A stretch of DNA of 64,000 nt from positions 31,481 to 95,480 of IMG/VR virus record IMGVR_UViG_3300042691_021282. One strand, given 5' to 3'. The translations under genes and the position numbers were made by a program. Every line of letters begins with the position of its first letter. The first letter of the stretch is position 1. The notes under the pieces were generated by a model, which did not search any database, was not told the DNA's origin, and saw nothing but the letters and a program-made list of their open reading frames with translations. Positions 35,709 through 42,900 of the stretch are shown here, piece by piece. Source of the stretch: a virus.

Positions 35709-35971
35709 CACCAAGTTCCCCGTTGAATGTGAATGTTGCGAATTTGCTGATAGATAAACTGCTTCAATTTCTTATCATCAGTCTCATCAAATGCAACATA
35801 AAGACGATTGAGATAATCATCTTGTGTGGTGCATTTGACTACTTTTGCTTTGGTTACACCAATCTCTTTGAGAGGAGAACCTGATTTTACCTTCGCACGA
35901 CCAAAGTTTCCAGAAACAACACCTTGAGTGCGAAGTTTGGGTTTGATTTTAGAAAGGTTAGAAGTCGTCAT
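35708..35971 (-). CDS. small basic protein (87 aa)
   Basis: Start MTTSNLSKIKPKLRTQGVVS (35971) is my preference; an ATG two codons earlier also fits. The N-terminal third is basic with Gly/Lys, the C-terminal half helical (DDKKLKQFIYQQIRNIHIQR). Unknown function. Confidence 0.6.
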   Translation of the reverse strand: MTTSNLSKIKPKLRTQGVVSGNFGRAKVKSGSPLKEIGVTKAKVVKCTTQDDYLNRLYVAFDETDDKKLKQFIYQQIRNIHIQRGTW

Positions 35972-35973
35972 AA

Positions 35974-36177
35974 TCAAGCAGCAAGAACAAGGTTAGCAAC
36001 ACGTTTCTCAGGAACTACATCCTGCAACCTATCATAAACACGTTGGAATTGTGCCCCCATTTGCATGTAGTAGGCAGCAAGATGTTTATCATCTGCAGCA
36101 TAGAGTGCATCTTCTTTTTCTTCAAGGGCAGAGATAATGTCTAGAATCTGCCCTGATGTAAATGAAATGGTAGTCAT
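35974..36177 (-). CDS. small helical protein (67 aa)
   Basis: MTTISFTSGQILDIISALEE, with two predicted helices. Like several cyanophage proteins that begin MTTITFTxxQ, a family I know only as hypothetical. Overlaps its neighbour upstream by 4 bases. Confidence 0.7.
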   Translation of the reverse strand: MTTISFTSGQILDIISALEEKEDALYAADDKHLAAYYMQMGAQFQRVYDRLQDVVPEKRVANLVLAA

Positions 36178-36374
36178 TTGTTGTAGTAGAAATTGCGGAC
36201 TTCTTCGTTCAGTTTGTTTGCAACATTTTCAAGTTGCTCTGCACGTTGCAACCAATAACCTTTATTATCAACACTCTCATCAGCAAGTTGCTTCATAAAA
36301 GCAACAGAGTGAAATGCAGCACAGATAAGGTCAGTCTCCTCAACATAAGTGAAGTTAGGAATGAGAGTGTGCAT
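36174..36374 (-). CDS. small hypothetical protein (66 aa)
   Basis: I start at MHTLIPNFTYVEETDLICAA (36374); the longer frame runs through the module 7 promoter. Helical C-terminal half (LQRAEQLENVANKLNEEVRN). Unknown. Confidence 0.65.
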   Translation of the reverse strand: MHTLIPNFTYVEETDLICAAFHSVAFMKQLADESVDNKGYWLQRAEQLENVANKLNEEVRNFYYNK

Positions 36375-36398
36375 CGTTTCCTTTGCTTGTGTCCCTGT

Positions 36399-36457
36399 AT
36401 TATAGGGCATCTGGGGGGTCTGCGGGACTTTACTGTGCCACCTCTACAAGTGGCACA
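36399..36457 (-). promoter_or_regulatory. dyad-linked promoter, module 7
   Basis: TGTGCCAC-CTCTACAA-GTGGCACA, centre 44 bp from TATAAT. ATG 24 bases after the -10. Confidence 0.8.
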
Positions 36458-36471
36458 GTCTCACAGTAGTC

Positions 36472-36636
36472 TCAAGAAAGATTGCTTATGAACTTTCTTA
36501 ATAGATGAGTTCCTTTGTCTACCTCAAACTTTTGGTCTAAGAGTACCATTAACTCTAGAACCAAGTCTGCATAGACTTTAGGAACTCTTATGTGTGTTGT
36601 GTCTCCTGACTTAGGAAACTTCTTTGTGAAAGGCAT
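36472..36636 (-). CDS. small basic RHH-like protein (54 aa)
   Basis: MPFTKKFPKSGDTTHIRVPK, then YADLVLELMVLLDQKFEVDK. A short strand followed by helices resembles ribbon-helix-helix DNA-binding proteins and small cyanobacterial proteins with THIRVP and a LLDxxxE helix. The repressor idea is tentative. It precedes the module 7 dyad. Confidence 0.55.
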   Translation of the reverse strand: MPFTKKFPKSGDTTHIRVPKVYADLVLELMVLLDQKFEVDKGTHLLRKFISNLS

Positions 36637-36662
36637 TAGTATTCATTTGTCACATATTGATA

Positions 36663-37895
36663 TTATGTAGCAGACAGTTCTCCTTTCACGAAGACGGCAT
36701 TAACCACATTCTGCAGTTGATTGGCAATCTTATCACCATAGTTGTTGTTTACAGGAACAACAATCTTACCAAAGGACTTCTTGTAGAACTGATAACTACC
36801 TGCTGCAATCTTACCTTCTTGAATTGCTTTACGGTCATCACGGTGCATACGCACAACTCGACCAATCGTTTGGCACATTTCAATCCAAGGCAGATTGCGA
36901 AGCATAATGCAGTGAGTCAATCCATGAACATTGATACCCTCACTGAGAATAGAGTAATGAAACACGACCATCTTTTGGTCAGGGTCATTTCCATACTCAT
37001 TCAGCAACTCAAAGAACTTCTCACGGGAGACTTTCTTTTTGTTTACATAAGCACCGTGCTTTGCAGTGATATGAAACACAGCAAATCCCATTGCATCAAG
37101 TTCATTGAGTAGGTCACTCTCAGTAAACATATTCCAAATCACTTTGGTGCTAGGAGAAGCAATAAGAACTTTGGGAGTTACATCATCCTCAATCTCATTC
37201 AGGATACCAAGAATGTTCTCTGCATCGACAAAGTGTGCATTTTCCTTTGTACGGATAGACTCTGCCTCATAAGAAATCACCTTAGGAGGAATGATACTAC
37301 CAGCAGCAATCAGTTCTGATGCAGGCACAGAAATAATTTTCTGTCCATACACAGCAGTATTATTCATCGACTGCTGAGAGTTATCAATCTTAGGAGTTGC
37401 AGTGAAGAAATAAGCATTATCTGCGTTCTGCGAAGTGTGAGCAATACCAACAAAGTTCGACTTCTTCACACAATGATGTGCCTCATCAAAGTACACAACA
37501 TTCACATCAATCTGCGATTCATTGATGCGATGAATGGAGTTGTAAGTTGTGAAGATAAAGTGATGAGAACCTGATGCGATTACTTCCTGATTACGTTGGT
37601 AAATTGCATAAGGTTTGGTAGTAGAGAAATTGTGAGTTTCTCCACTATGAACTTCGGTATATTGAATATCAAAGTCTTTCAGGTATTCCTCAAACTCTGC
37701 ACAGAGTTGATTGGTGAGAAGAATACGGGGAGAGACTACAACAACAGTCATAGGTTGTTGAGAAGCAAGGATTCGGTCCTTTGCATCTTGCATCATCACA
37801 ACCGATTTACCACCACCAGTGGGAATGTAGCAGCAACCTTTACTGTGCTGCTTGATTGCATCAATCGCACGTTGCTGGTAGGGATAAAACTGCAT
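36663..37895 (-). CDS. SF2 DEAD/DEAH-type helicase
   Basis: A 410-residue protein with the standard SF2 motifs in order: PTGGGKS at 25-31 (Walker A), DEAH at 137-140, FTATP at 164-168 (motif III), SEGINV at 318-323 (motif V) and QTIGRVVRMHR at 342-352 (motif VI). The start MQFYPYQQRAIDAI is a Q-motif-like entry. This resembles the phage UvsW-type and type III restriction R-subunit-like helicases; UvsW acts in recombination-dependent replication. With no accessory domain visible at either end it is shorter than T4 UvsW (about 500 residues), so I do not assign that name. Confidence 0.85.
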   Translation of the reverse strand: MQFYPYQQRAIDAIKQHSKGCCYIPTGGGKSVVMMQDAKDRILASQQPMTVVVVSPRILLTNQLCAEFEEYLKDFDIQYTEVHSGETHNFSTTKPYAIYQRNQEVIASGSHHFIFTTYNSIHRINESQIDVNVVYFDEAHHCVKKSNFVGIAHTSQNADNAYFFTATPKIDNSQQSMNNTAVYGQKIISVPASELIAAGSIIPPKVISYEAESIRTKENAHFVDAENILGILNEIEDDVTPKVLIASPSTKVIWNMFTESDLLNELDAMGFAVFHITAKHGAYVNKKKVSREKFFELLNEYGNDPDQKMVVFHYSILSEGINVHGLTHCIMLRNLPWIEMCQTIGRVVRMHRDDRKAIQEGKIAAGSYQFYKKSFGKIVVPVNNNYGDKIANQLQNVVNAVFVKGELSAT

Positions 37896-37936
37896 AATAA
37901 GAAATTAAAAATTAAGAAACTTCAGGGTATAATCAA

Positions 37937-38086
37937 TCAAACTTCATCTCTCATTTCTGAGAGTTTTTCATACAGAGCATTAACATCTGTACCCACACGT
38001 TCACTCACAAACTCCCAGTCATCGTGAAACTCAATTAGAGCAAGGAGAGCATCAATCTCCTCAAAAGTCAGGGAAGTAAGAGTCAT
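37937..38086 (-). CDS. small helical protein (49 aa)
   Basis: MTLTSLTFEEIDALLALIEF, very likely a single helical hairpin. A common cyanophage small protein. Module 8 lies 21-79 bases upstream. Confidence 0.7.
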   Translation of the reverse strand: MTLTSLTFEEIDALLALIEFHDDWEFVSERVGTDVNALYEKLSEMRDEV

Positions 38087-38106
38087 TTTTCCTTGTGAAC
38101 TCCGTT

Positions 38107-38165
38107 CATCATAGCAGGTTCAGGGCACCTATGCAAAAATAGTGTGCCACCAAAAGAAGTGGCAC
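38107..38165 (-). promoter_or_regulatory. dyad-linked promoter, module 8
   Basis: TGTGCCAC-CAAAAGAA-GTGGCACA, centre 44 bp from an extended TGCTATGAT. The upstream gene ends 7 bases further on. Confidence 0.8.
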
Positions 38166-38172
38166 ACTGCTA

Positions 38173-38571
38173 TCATTTATACAAATAAGATGATGCCCAA
38201 TCTGCTCTCCTATAACATTCCTCACGGGAATTATCATCAAGCAGATTGAATCTTACACCTTTAGCAGGAGATTTCCAAGATGCAGACTTGAATACATCCC
38301 CAGTTTCTTTATCAATAAAGCAATGAGAATGACTTTGGTTCTCATCCTTCATCACAACTTTATAGTATTTGCGTAGAGTGTCGATGTAAAATTCATACAC
38401 ACCCTCACCCTCACACAGTTTATCAATCTGCTGCTTGTGATAATTCACAGACCATGTATCACCAGCATCTGCTGCGTAAATAGCATTTCGGTGACTTTCA
38501 ATCGCATAGGATTGATAATTAGTCCGCAGAACTTCACACAGCAACTGTGCATAATCAAGAACTTTGTTCAT
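38173..38571 (-). CDS. conserved phage protein of unknown function (132 aa)
   Basis: Starts MNKVLDYAQLLCEVLRTNYQ, with a DKETGDVFKSASWKSPAKG segment near the C-terminus, a block I know from marine phage hypotheticals. N-terminal half helical, C-terminal half strand-rich. No catalytic motif. Confidence 0.75.
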   Translation of the reverse strand: MNKVLDYAQLLCEVLRTNYQSYAIESHRNAIYAADAGDTWSVNYHKQQIDKLCEGEGVYEFYIDTLRKYYKVVMKDENQSHSHCFIDKETGDVFKSASWKSPAKGVRFNLLDDNSREECYRRADWASSYLYK

Positions 38572-38693
38572 TTTACGTTCAGTTTGAGTTTGAGTGCTTG
38601 AAGTGCTTGTTTTCTGGATTTAATTTTCCCTTTGGAGATTCCTCTGGGATTTTTATGCTTACCAGAATTGTGAACCCAATTTGGAGTAGTCAT
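38568..38693 (-). CDS. 41-residue basic protein
   Basis: MTTPNWVHNSGKHKNPRGIS followed by KGKIKSRKQALQALKLKLN. Strongly basic; could bind nucleic acid. ATGA overlap with the downstream gene. Confidence 0.65.
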   Translation of the reverse strand: MTTPNWVHNSGKHKNPRGISKGKIKSRKQALQALKLKLNVK

Positions 38694-38719
38694 TGTCCCA
38701 GAGGAATAAGAATTAAAGG

Positions 38720-38905
38720 TCAGAAAGCAACAGGTTCCAGAGTCGGTTGAGCAGTATTCACATCAGCAACTGCAACATCATAAGCATCAAGTGCTTCCAC
38801 AATCTCAGTAGCAGTTTCTGCACTATTGAGACTAACAATCAGTTGAGCACCAGCAGGATTGGTGTCAGACAGTTCAGAAGCAAGAGCAAGCAGTTTGGTG
38901 GACAT
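38720..38905 (-). CDS. small hypothetical protein (61 aa)
   Basis: MSTKLLALASELSDTNPAGA, Ala/Thr/Val-rich. Resembles a short helical cyanophage protein. 146 bases upstream of it hold no clear gene, only a 17-codon ORF. Confidence 0.6.
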   Translation of the reverse strand: MSTKLLALASELSDTNPAGAQLIVSLNSAETATEIVEALDAYDVAVADVNTAQPTLEPVAF

Positions 38906-39052
38906 AATTAAGAAATCAAGTAAATGTAAAATGGATGTCGTGTGAGTGTGAATCTAAACCAAACCTTTTTAATAAATGCCCCACTGGATTTTATTAAGAG
39001 ATTTGGACCACGACGATGGAGAACTTTAGGGCAACTACCATTCCCATAAGAA

Positions 39053-39196
39053 CTAGAAACTCAAACCATTCTCAAGGTCAAACTCCTCATCAGGAATCTC
39101 AAAATCACTCAGGAGTTCCACATAATCCTCATAATCAACACCAAGATAATTCTCAGCAAATGATTCGTAATCTTCGTGAAGCATCAGTTCTTTCAT
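39053..39196 (-). CDS. 47-residue acidic protein
   Basis: MKELMLHEDYESFAENYLGV, with DEEFDLENGLSF at the end. Very acidic. Behind promoter module 9. Unknown. Confidence 0.6.
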   Translation of the reverse strand: MKELMLHEDYESFAENYLGVDYEDYVELLSDFEIPDEEFDLENGLSF

Positions 39197-39223
39197 TGAA
39201 ACCTCCCTTGACTTGATGAATAC

Positions 39224-39283
39224 ATCATAGCACCTGACCCGCAGTTTGGGGGGGTGTGCTGTGCCACTCTTGAAGGTGGCACA
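39224..39283 (-). promoter_or_regulatory. dyad-linked promoter, module 9
   Basis: TGTGCCAC-TCTTGAAG-GTGGCACA, centre 45 bp from an extended TGCTATGAT. Confidence 0.8.
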
Positions 39284-39299
39284 GTCTCTTGAGTCTTAT

Positions 39300-39695
39300 T
39301 TAGAGTTGTTCTTCGATAATGTCTGCGAGTTCGGTGAAACTATAACCTGAGTCATTCAGGTTAGAAATTTCATCCCGATAAGACCAAGACATTTCATCCT
39401 CTTCTTCAAAGTCAAGTTTTACAAGAGGATTGGGAAGAGAAAGACCTGCCCATTCCATTACAGATTGAGGAAGAAACTCACTTTCACCATCGAAATACCA
39501 ATAATCCATCGGGAGAGGACTTTCCTCATACTCTCCATTAAACTTCCAACCTTGCGTAAAAGGTTCTTGTGCATACAAATCACAAAGAACTCCAAGACAG
39601 CAGAAACCGTCATTAGAACGAAGTCTCTCTGATGCTTGGGCATACTCACCAGAACGGAGAGCAGCAATCCACTTTTCTTTGACTTGAGAGTTCAT
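39300..39695 (-). CDS. widespread phage protein with FCCLGVLCDLY signature (131 aa)
   Basis: Starts MNSQVKEKWIAALRSGEYAQ and has FCCLGVLCDLY near residues 31-41 and LNDSGYSFTELADIIEEQL at the end. This is a widespread protein of phages and bacteria without assigned function. The paired cysteines may bind metal or form a core. Ends 17 bases before module 9's dyad. Confidence 0.8.
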   Translation of the reverse strand: MNSQVKEKWIAALRSGEYAQASERLRSNDGFCCLGVLCDLYAQEPFTQGWKFNGEYEESPLPMDYWYFDGESEFLPQSVMEWAGLSLPNPLVKLDFEEEDEMSWSYRDEISNLNDSGYSFTELADIIEEQL

Positions 39696-39717
39696 TTTGA
39701 TAATTGAAATGATTTAA

Positions 39718-39906
39718 TCAGGAATCTGCTTTTGTGCGACCTTTTGAGACAAGTCCTGCCTCATAAAAATACTTCACACGTTCTCGACGAGCAGCAATTA
39801 GCATTTCATACTCTTGCTGCTGTTGTTTAGTGAAAGAAAAATCCTGTTTCCTCCAGGTATCACGAAGTTCCCTGAGGTGAGGAAGAACATCAACAGTATC
39901 AGTCAT
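39718..39906 (-). CDS. small hypothetical protein (62 aa)
   Basis: MTDTVDVLPHLRELRDTWRK with a long helix (KQQQQEYEMLIAARRERVKY). Its promoter (module 10) lies inside the 3' end of the homing endonuclease gene upstream. Confidence 0.65.
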   Translation of the reverse strand: MTDTVDVLPHLRELRDTWRKQDFSFTKQQQQEYEMLIAARRERVKYFYEAGLVSKGRTKADS

Positions 39907-39943
39907 TGTTAGTTTCCGTAGTGGTTTGTTGCGAGACCTTTGT

Positions 39944-40002
39944 ATTATAGGGTATTTGGTGCCTCTGCGGGAAGTGTTTGTTCCAGTTTCTCAACTGTCC
40001 AT
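39944..40002 (-). promoter_or_regulatory. dyad-linked promoter, module 10, inside homing gene
   Basis: TGTTCCAGTT-TCTC-AACTGTCCAT, centre 44 bp from TATAAT. Both parts lie within the coding end of the homing endonuclease gene; TATAAT contains its stop codon. Confidence 0.75.
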
Positions 40003-40544
40003 CCCTTATAAGAACTTCCAAATTTATACCTTTTATTTGAAAGTTTATTCATATTGGTATAATCCAAGTTGTTCTGCATACAAAAATCTTTTAAATTTTT
40101 AATTTTATATACTTTTGATGTTGGACTATAAATTATATACTCTTTTGACCTACTTTCTTTTATTTTACTTCTAGATTCTTTAGTGTGAGTTTTGTTATAA
40201 AATGGATTGTTAATTCCCTGATAAGATTGAGATTTTAATTTTCTTTCCTCCGCAGACCATATTTTTCCAGAAACTCCATCTCCACCATTAGTTCTATTTC
40301 TTAGAATACCATTTCCCAAATCTTTTCTACCAAGAATAGAAATCATATATTTTTCGTGCTTAAATGCTTCCTCTTCAGTTAAATTTTGTTTGAGAAAAAT
40401 AATTTTAGTTTTATCTACTGGTGGTCTAATATCACCAATTTTACATTTATAATACATTCTATTTGTTTGACCTTTACCTATGTAATAAGGAGTTCCATCC
40501 TCACGCAAATACGCATAGGTATAAAATCTATATGGATTTACCAT
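39945..40544 (-). CDS. GIY-YIG homing endonuclease A
   Basis: A 199-residue protein with a GIY-YIG-type core: YTYAYLREDG at residues 9-18, YYIGKG at 20-25 and a following helix, then LGRKDLGNGILRNRTNGGDG near residues 70-90. The C-terminal part is a basic DNA-binding tail with a GWTVEKL helix. Such free-standing endonucleases spread by cutting gene-free alleles. Its first 100 residues are closely similar to homing endonuclease C (51423-52259). It is transcribed behind the structured late leader at 40558-40630. The C-terminal codons overlap promoter module 10 of the next gene. Confidence 0.85.
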   Translation of the reverse strand: MVNPYRFYTYAYLREDGTPYYIGKGQTNRMYYKCKIGDIRPPVDKTKIIFLKQNLTEEEAFKHEKYMISILGRKDLGNGILRNRTNGGDGVSGKIWSAEERKLKSQSYQGINNPFYNKTHTKESRSKIKESRSKEYIIYSPTSKVYKIKNLKDFCMQNNLDYTNMNKLSNKRYKFGSSYKGWTVEKLEQTLPAEAPNTL

Positions 40545-40557
40545 AGTTCCACTCTTA

Positions 40558-40630
40558 AACTAACCGCATTAGTATTTATAATACAAAGGAGGAGATTTCT
40601 CTCCTCCCACCTTACAGATTGCGGTCAGTT
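40558..40630 (-). promoter_or_regulatory. structured late leader of homing gene A
   Basis: Outer arms 40620-40630 and 40558-40568 pair over 10 of 11 bases (TGCGGTCAGTT/AACTAACCGCA). Between them are an 8-bp hairpin at 40588-40607 and the late promoter at 40573-40580. Homing gene starts 14 bases beyond. Confidence 0.8.
40573..40580 (-). promoter_or_regulatory. T4-type late promoter TATAAATA
   Basis: Perfect late consensus on the minus strand, 28 bases before the ATG of homing gene A and inside its leader loop. Confidence 0.85.
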
Positions 40631-40643
40631 AAGGCATTATTAT

Positions 40644-40772
40644 TTATTTACGATAAGGAGAGTTCCAATAAGAACGGAAAATCCAGTAGAGAAGAACAGG
40701 AGTCGCAAATAGGGCAACAGCACCAAAGAAGGTAACAGCATCACCACTAAAAGTGTAAGTGTCGGGGGTCAT
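40644..40772 (-). CDS. small membrane protein (42 aa)
   Basis: MTPDTYTFSGDAVTFFGAVA followed by LFATPVLLYWIFRSYWNSPY: one transmembrane helix. It stops 14 bases before the leader of homing gene A, so the homing gene is inserted right after it. Promoter module 11 lies upstream. Confidence 0.7.
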   Translation of the reverse strand: MTPDTYTFSGDAVTFFGAVALFATPVLLYWIFRSYWNSPYRK

Positions 40773-40793
40773 AAAAATCTCAAGAGCAAATGT

Positions 40794-40853
40794 AGTATAG
40801 CAGGGCACTCAAGGAAACTCAAGTGCCCTTGTGCCAGTTCTCAAAGTGTCCTT
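40794..40853 (-). promoter_or_regulatory. dyad-linked promoter, module 11
   Basis: TGTGCCAGTT-CTCA-AAGTGTCC, centre 45 bp from TATACT. A longer hairpin (GGGCACT at 40803, AGTGCCC at 40822) lies between dyad and -10 and overlaps the -35 region. Confidence 0.8.
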
Positions 40854-41322
40854 ACCAACTTGCTTTGTACTCAAACTCCCAAGATTCTTGAGCATTCTTG
40901 AGAATCTTTTGAAGTACAGGAATCGTATGCTCCAGATCCCGATAATAATACTCATCAAGTTCAGTGCCACCGAAGAAGAAACCAGATTGAGGAGGCAGCA
41001 GTTCTTCTGCTCGACTCTTATCTTTCAGGATGGTTTCACACCTCCACAGAAGATCTACAAGAGCATCTTGAGGCACATAGATGTCTTGACATTCATCTTT
41101 ACCACCACCACACTTATCCACAAAATACTTGTGAATTTGATTTGCTTTTCGCCAATAGGCAAGTTGCAATTTCACTTCAGCAAATTGCAGATCATCAGAA
41201 TCCAAGAACTTGGTTCCTTTCATCAATCGTGCAATAGATTTCACTTTCTTGCAATCTTCTTCCTTAGACCAGGCAGAAGAAGCAACAAACTGCTTCGCAT
41301 AGAGATACATGTCAAGACCCAT
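40852..41322 (-). CDS. widespread phage protein, MGLDMYLY family (156 aa)
   Basis: Starts MGLDMYLYAKQFVASSAWSK, the hallmark of a family in phages and bacteria without assigned function. Residues about 50-80 form a helix-rich core (QLAYWRKANQIHKYFVDKCG) and a C-terminal GGTELDEYYYRDLEHTI block is conserved. Module 12 is its promoter. Confidence 0.8.
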   Translation of the reverse strand: MGLDMYLYAKQFVASSAWSKEEDCKKVKSIARLMKGTKFLDSDDLQFAEVKLQLAYWRKANQIHKYFVDKCGGGKDECQDIYVPQDALVDLLWRCETILKDKSRAEELLPPQSGFFFGGTELDEYYYRDLEHTIPVLQKILKNAQESWEFEYKASW

Positions 41323-41347
41323 GAGATGCTCCGTGAATTACTTTGTT

Positions 41348-41407
41348 ATTGTAGGGGAAAATGGGGGGATGTCAGGTGGTCGGTGTGCCAGTTGTCACAC
41401 CATCACC
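41348..41407 (-). promoter_or_regulatory. dyad-linked promoter, module 12
   Basis: TGTGCCAGTT with a weak second half-site; centre 45 bp from TACAAT. The dyad overlaps the 3' end of the upstream gene (stop at 41395). Confidence 0.65.
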
Positions 41408-41661
41408 AGTTTAGGGGCACGTTTGACTTTCACAAATCCAAATCCATCCCAAGAAACACTATAGTCAGGGATGCGGGATTCTTCATCAACAACTTGCCAG
41501 GTCTCATGGTCAATCTTTACAACCACATAACCAAGCACTTCACCCACATTCCACATACTCATTCCCCATTTAGTTGCGGCACGTTGAGTGGAGTGATAGG
41601 TTGGTTCATTCCAGAACCCGTGCTCATTCTCACCAAAAAGAATAGTCAGGAAACGGGACAT
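41395..41661 (-). CDS. hypothetical protein (88 aa)
   Basis: I start at MSRFLTILFGENEHGFWNEP (41661); longer frames run through module 13. NEPTYHSTQRAATKWG and GYVVVKIDHETWQVVD are strand-helix-strand. Unknown function. Confidence 0.65.
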   Translation of the reverse strand: MSRFLTILFGENEHGFWNEPTYHSTQRAATKWGMSMWNVGEVLGYVVVKIDHETWQVVDEESRIPDYSVSWDGFGFVKVKRAPKLVMV

Positions 41662-41686
41662 CAGGGGTCGTCTCATCAACAAAGGT

Positions 41687-41746
41687 ACTATAACCCATCA
41701 GGGCAGGGAGCACAAGGGGTCTTGTGCCAGTTCTCAAGGTGTCCAT
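41687..41746 (-). promoter_or_regulatory. dyad-linked promoter, module 13
   Basis: TGTGCCAGTT-CTCA-AGGTGTCC, centre 45 bp from TATAGT. Confidence 0.75.
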
Positions 41747-41757
41747 CCTGAGTTTTA

Positions 41758-41958
41758 TTATGATTGCAACTCTCTCTTAATTTCTTTTTTTAATTCTTCT
41801 CTTTCTGCTTGTTTCTGTCTTTTTCTACTTTGTGCTTCTCGATGAGCAGCAACTTTCTCTTTATGTGCCGCCATTTGTTTCAACTGTCTTTGACGAAGTT
41901 GTTGTCTTCTCTGGGTGAGTCTATCAATATCTTCGTTGAATTGTTGAAACGTTTTCAT
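41758..41958 (-). CDS. basic coiled-coil protein with MKTFQQF start (66 aa)
   Basis: MKTFQQFNEDIDRLTQRRQQ, then a Lys/Arg/Gln/Ala-rich helix (LRQRQLKQMAAHKEKVAAHR) of about 50 residues. The N-terminus resembles the MKTFxxF tag of the operon at 47983-50892, but the residue after F (N instead of I/V/L) departs from the pattern, so packaging is less sure. Preceded by a GATAAATA late-type promoter at 41978-41985. Confidence 0.7.
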   Translation of the reverse strand: MKTFQQFNEDIDRLTQRRQQLRQRQLKQMAAHKEKVAAHREAQSRKRQKQAEREELKKEIKRELQS

Positions 41959-41977
41959 CGCACTTTGAGTTTTTAGA

Positions 41978-41985
41978 TATTTATC
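41978..41985 (-). promoter_or_regulatory. late-type promoter (GATAAATA)
   Basis: One base off the late consensus on the minus strand, 20 bases upstream of the ATG at 41958. It overlaps the stop codon of the gene at 41985. Confidence 0.55.
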
Positions 41986-42242
41986 TATTCAAACTCACCA
42001 GTGCGATTGAGTCTTGTTTTAACCATGGGTGGTGTAGGATTATCCATTTTCACTTCTACATTCACAACTGTTTTATCATTCCAATGACGAATTACTCCAG
42101 CAACAATAAAACAGTTAGTGATTAGATATGTCGCAAAAATAAAAGTTCTGATAAGAGCAATCTTATCAGACTCTTTATCACATTTACTTGCTTTTTCACC
42201 TAAAGATTTTGCCCACCATCTCCAGGCATTTTTCTTCTTCAT
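41985..42242 (-). CDS. membrane protein (85 aa)
   Basis: MKKKNAWRWWAKSLGEKASK, then a transmembrane segment near residues 28-50 (IALIRTFIFATYLITNCF), then an outward-facing polar tail. This type is frequent in marine cyanophages. ATGA overlap with the upstream gene. Confidence 0.75.
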   Translation of the reverse strand: MKKKNAWRWWAKSLGEKASKCDKESDKIALIRTFIFATYLITNCFIVAGVIRHWNDKTVVNVEVKMDNPTPPMVKTRLNRTGEFE

Positions 42243-42418
42243 TTGGTTGATTCTTTTGAAATTGAAATTTGTTTATAATATTCTCTAAAAACCAGCAGTC
42301 TTGGAGAATTTCGACTTACTTGTGCTGGAAGTTGTATCACGACATACTGGTCGCACACAAAATCAATCACACCAGACATTCCCTTGTAGATAACTGCTGT
42401 TCCTTCTGCGAAAATCAT
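42239..42418 (-). CDS. small beta-rich protein (59 aa)
   Basis: MIFAEGTAVIYKGMSGVIDF followed by VCDQYVVIQLPAQVSRNSPR. The GTxVIYKGxxGxIDFVCDxYxVI pattern resembles small SH3-like beta barrels known from many cyanophages. Function unknown. Confidence 0.75.
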   Translation of the reverse strand: MIFAEGTAVIYKGMSGVIDFVCDQYVVIQLPAQVSRNSPRLLVFREYYKQISISKESTK

Positions 42419-42422
42419 AAAC

Positions 42423-42584
42423 TCAACAATCGTATTCTTTTGGATACGTTAGGTATTTAATCTGTTCCTGAAGTTGTAGAATTTCTTTTTGTTGCTCTGT
42501 AATTTTACTTTGCAGTTCTGTGATTCGTTCTTGATACTGTTGCTTCAGGTCAAAAGCAAGACGATTCATTTCAGGATTGCTCAT
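42423..42584 (-). CDS. coiled-coil protein (53 aa)
   Basis: MSNPEMNRLAFDLKQQYQER and a heptad-like helix (ITELQSKITEQQKEILQLQE). Similar small coiled coils are common in cyanophages. The ATG overlaps the stop of the upstream gene. Confidence 0.7.
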   Translation of the reverse strand: MSNPEMNRLAFDLKQQYQERITELQSKITEQQKEILQLQEQIKYLTYPKEYDC

Positions 42585-42823
42585 CAGGTCGTAAATGCCT
42601 CAAGAACGGAGGATTGAACATCTTCAGCAAGTGCATAAGTCCTTGCATTAACTACTTTTTCCCGTAGATTTACATAAAAATCTTCATTAAGACCTTCATC
42701 ATATTCTTTAATTAAATCAAAACACTCATCATCATCTTTTGCAATCACATTCCAAATTCCCCCATATTCTGAACGGGGAAAGTTGCAAAAGTGATCTACG
42801 ATATACAAGAATTTTTGTGACAT
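42584..42823 (-). CDS. hypothetical acidic protein (79 aa)
   Basis: I start at MSQKFLYIVDHFCNFPRSEY (42823) because an AGG ribosome site precedes it and longer frames run through the promoter. Acidic helix (IAKDDDECFDLIKEYDEGLN). Unknown. Confidence 0.65.
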   Translation of the reverse strand: MSQKFLYIVDHFCNFPRSEYGGIWNVIAKDDDECFDLIKEYDEGLNEDFYVNLREKVVNARTYALAEDVQSSVLEAFTT

Positions 42824-42847
42824 TAACCTCATTTGTTTAACAGATAC

Positions 42848-42900
42848 ATCATAAGAACTTTTCTTCCAAAAGTCAAGTGTGCAGTTCTCAAACTGTCCAC
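42848..42900 (-). promoter_or_regulatory. dyad-linked promoter, module 14 (short variant)
   Basis: TGTGCAGTT-CTCA-AACTGTCCAC: one half-site is one base shorter; the centre is 38 bp from TATGAT instead of 43-45. It overlaps the coding end of homing gene B, so the spacing change may stem from that insertion. Confidence 0.55.

Noticed and set aside
40831-41751. 306-codon plus-strand ORF
   Set aside because: It is antisense to the MGLDMYLY-family gene and two promoter modules; its translation has no recognisable domain.
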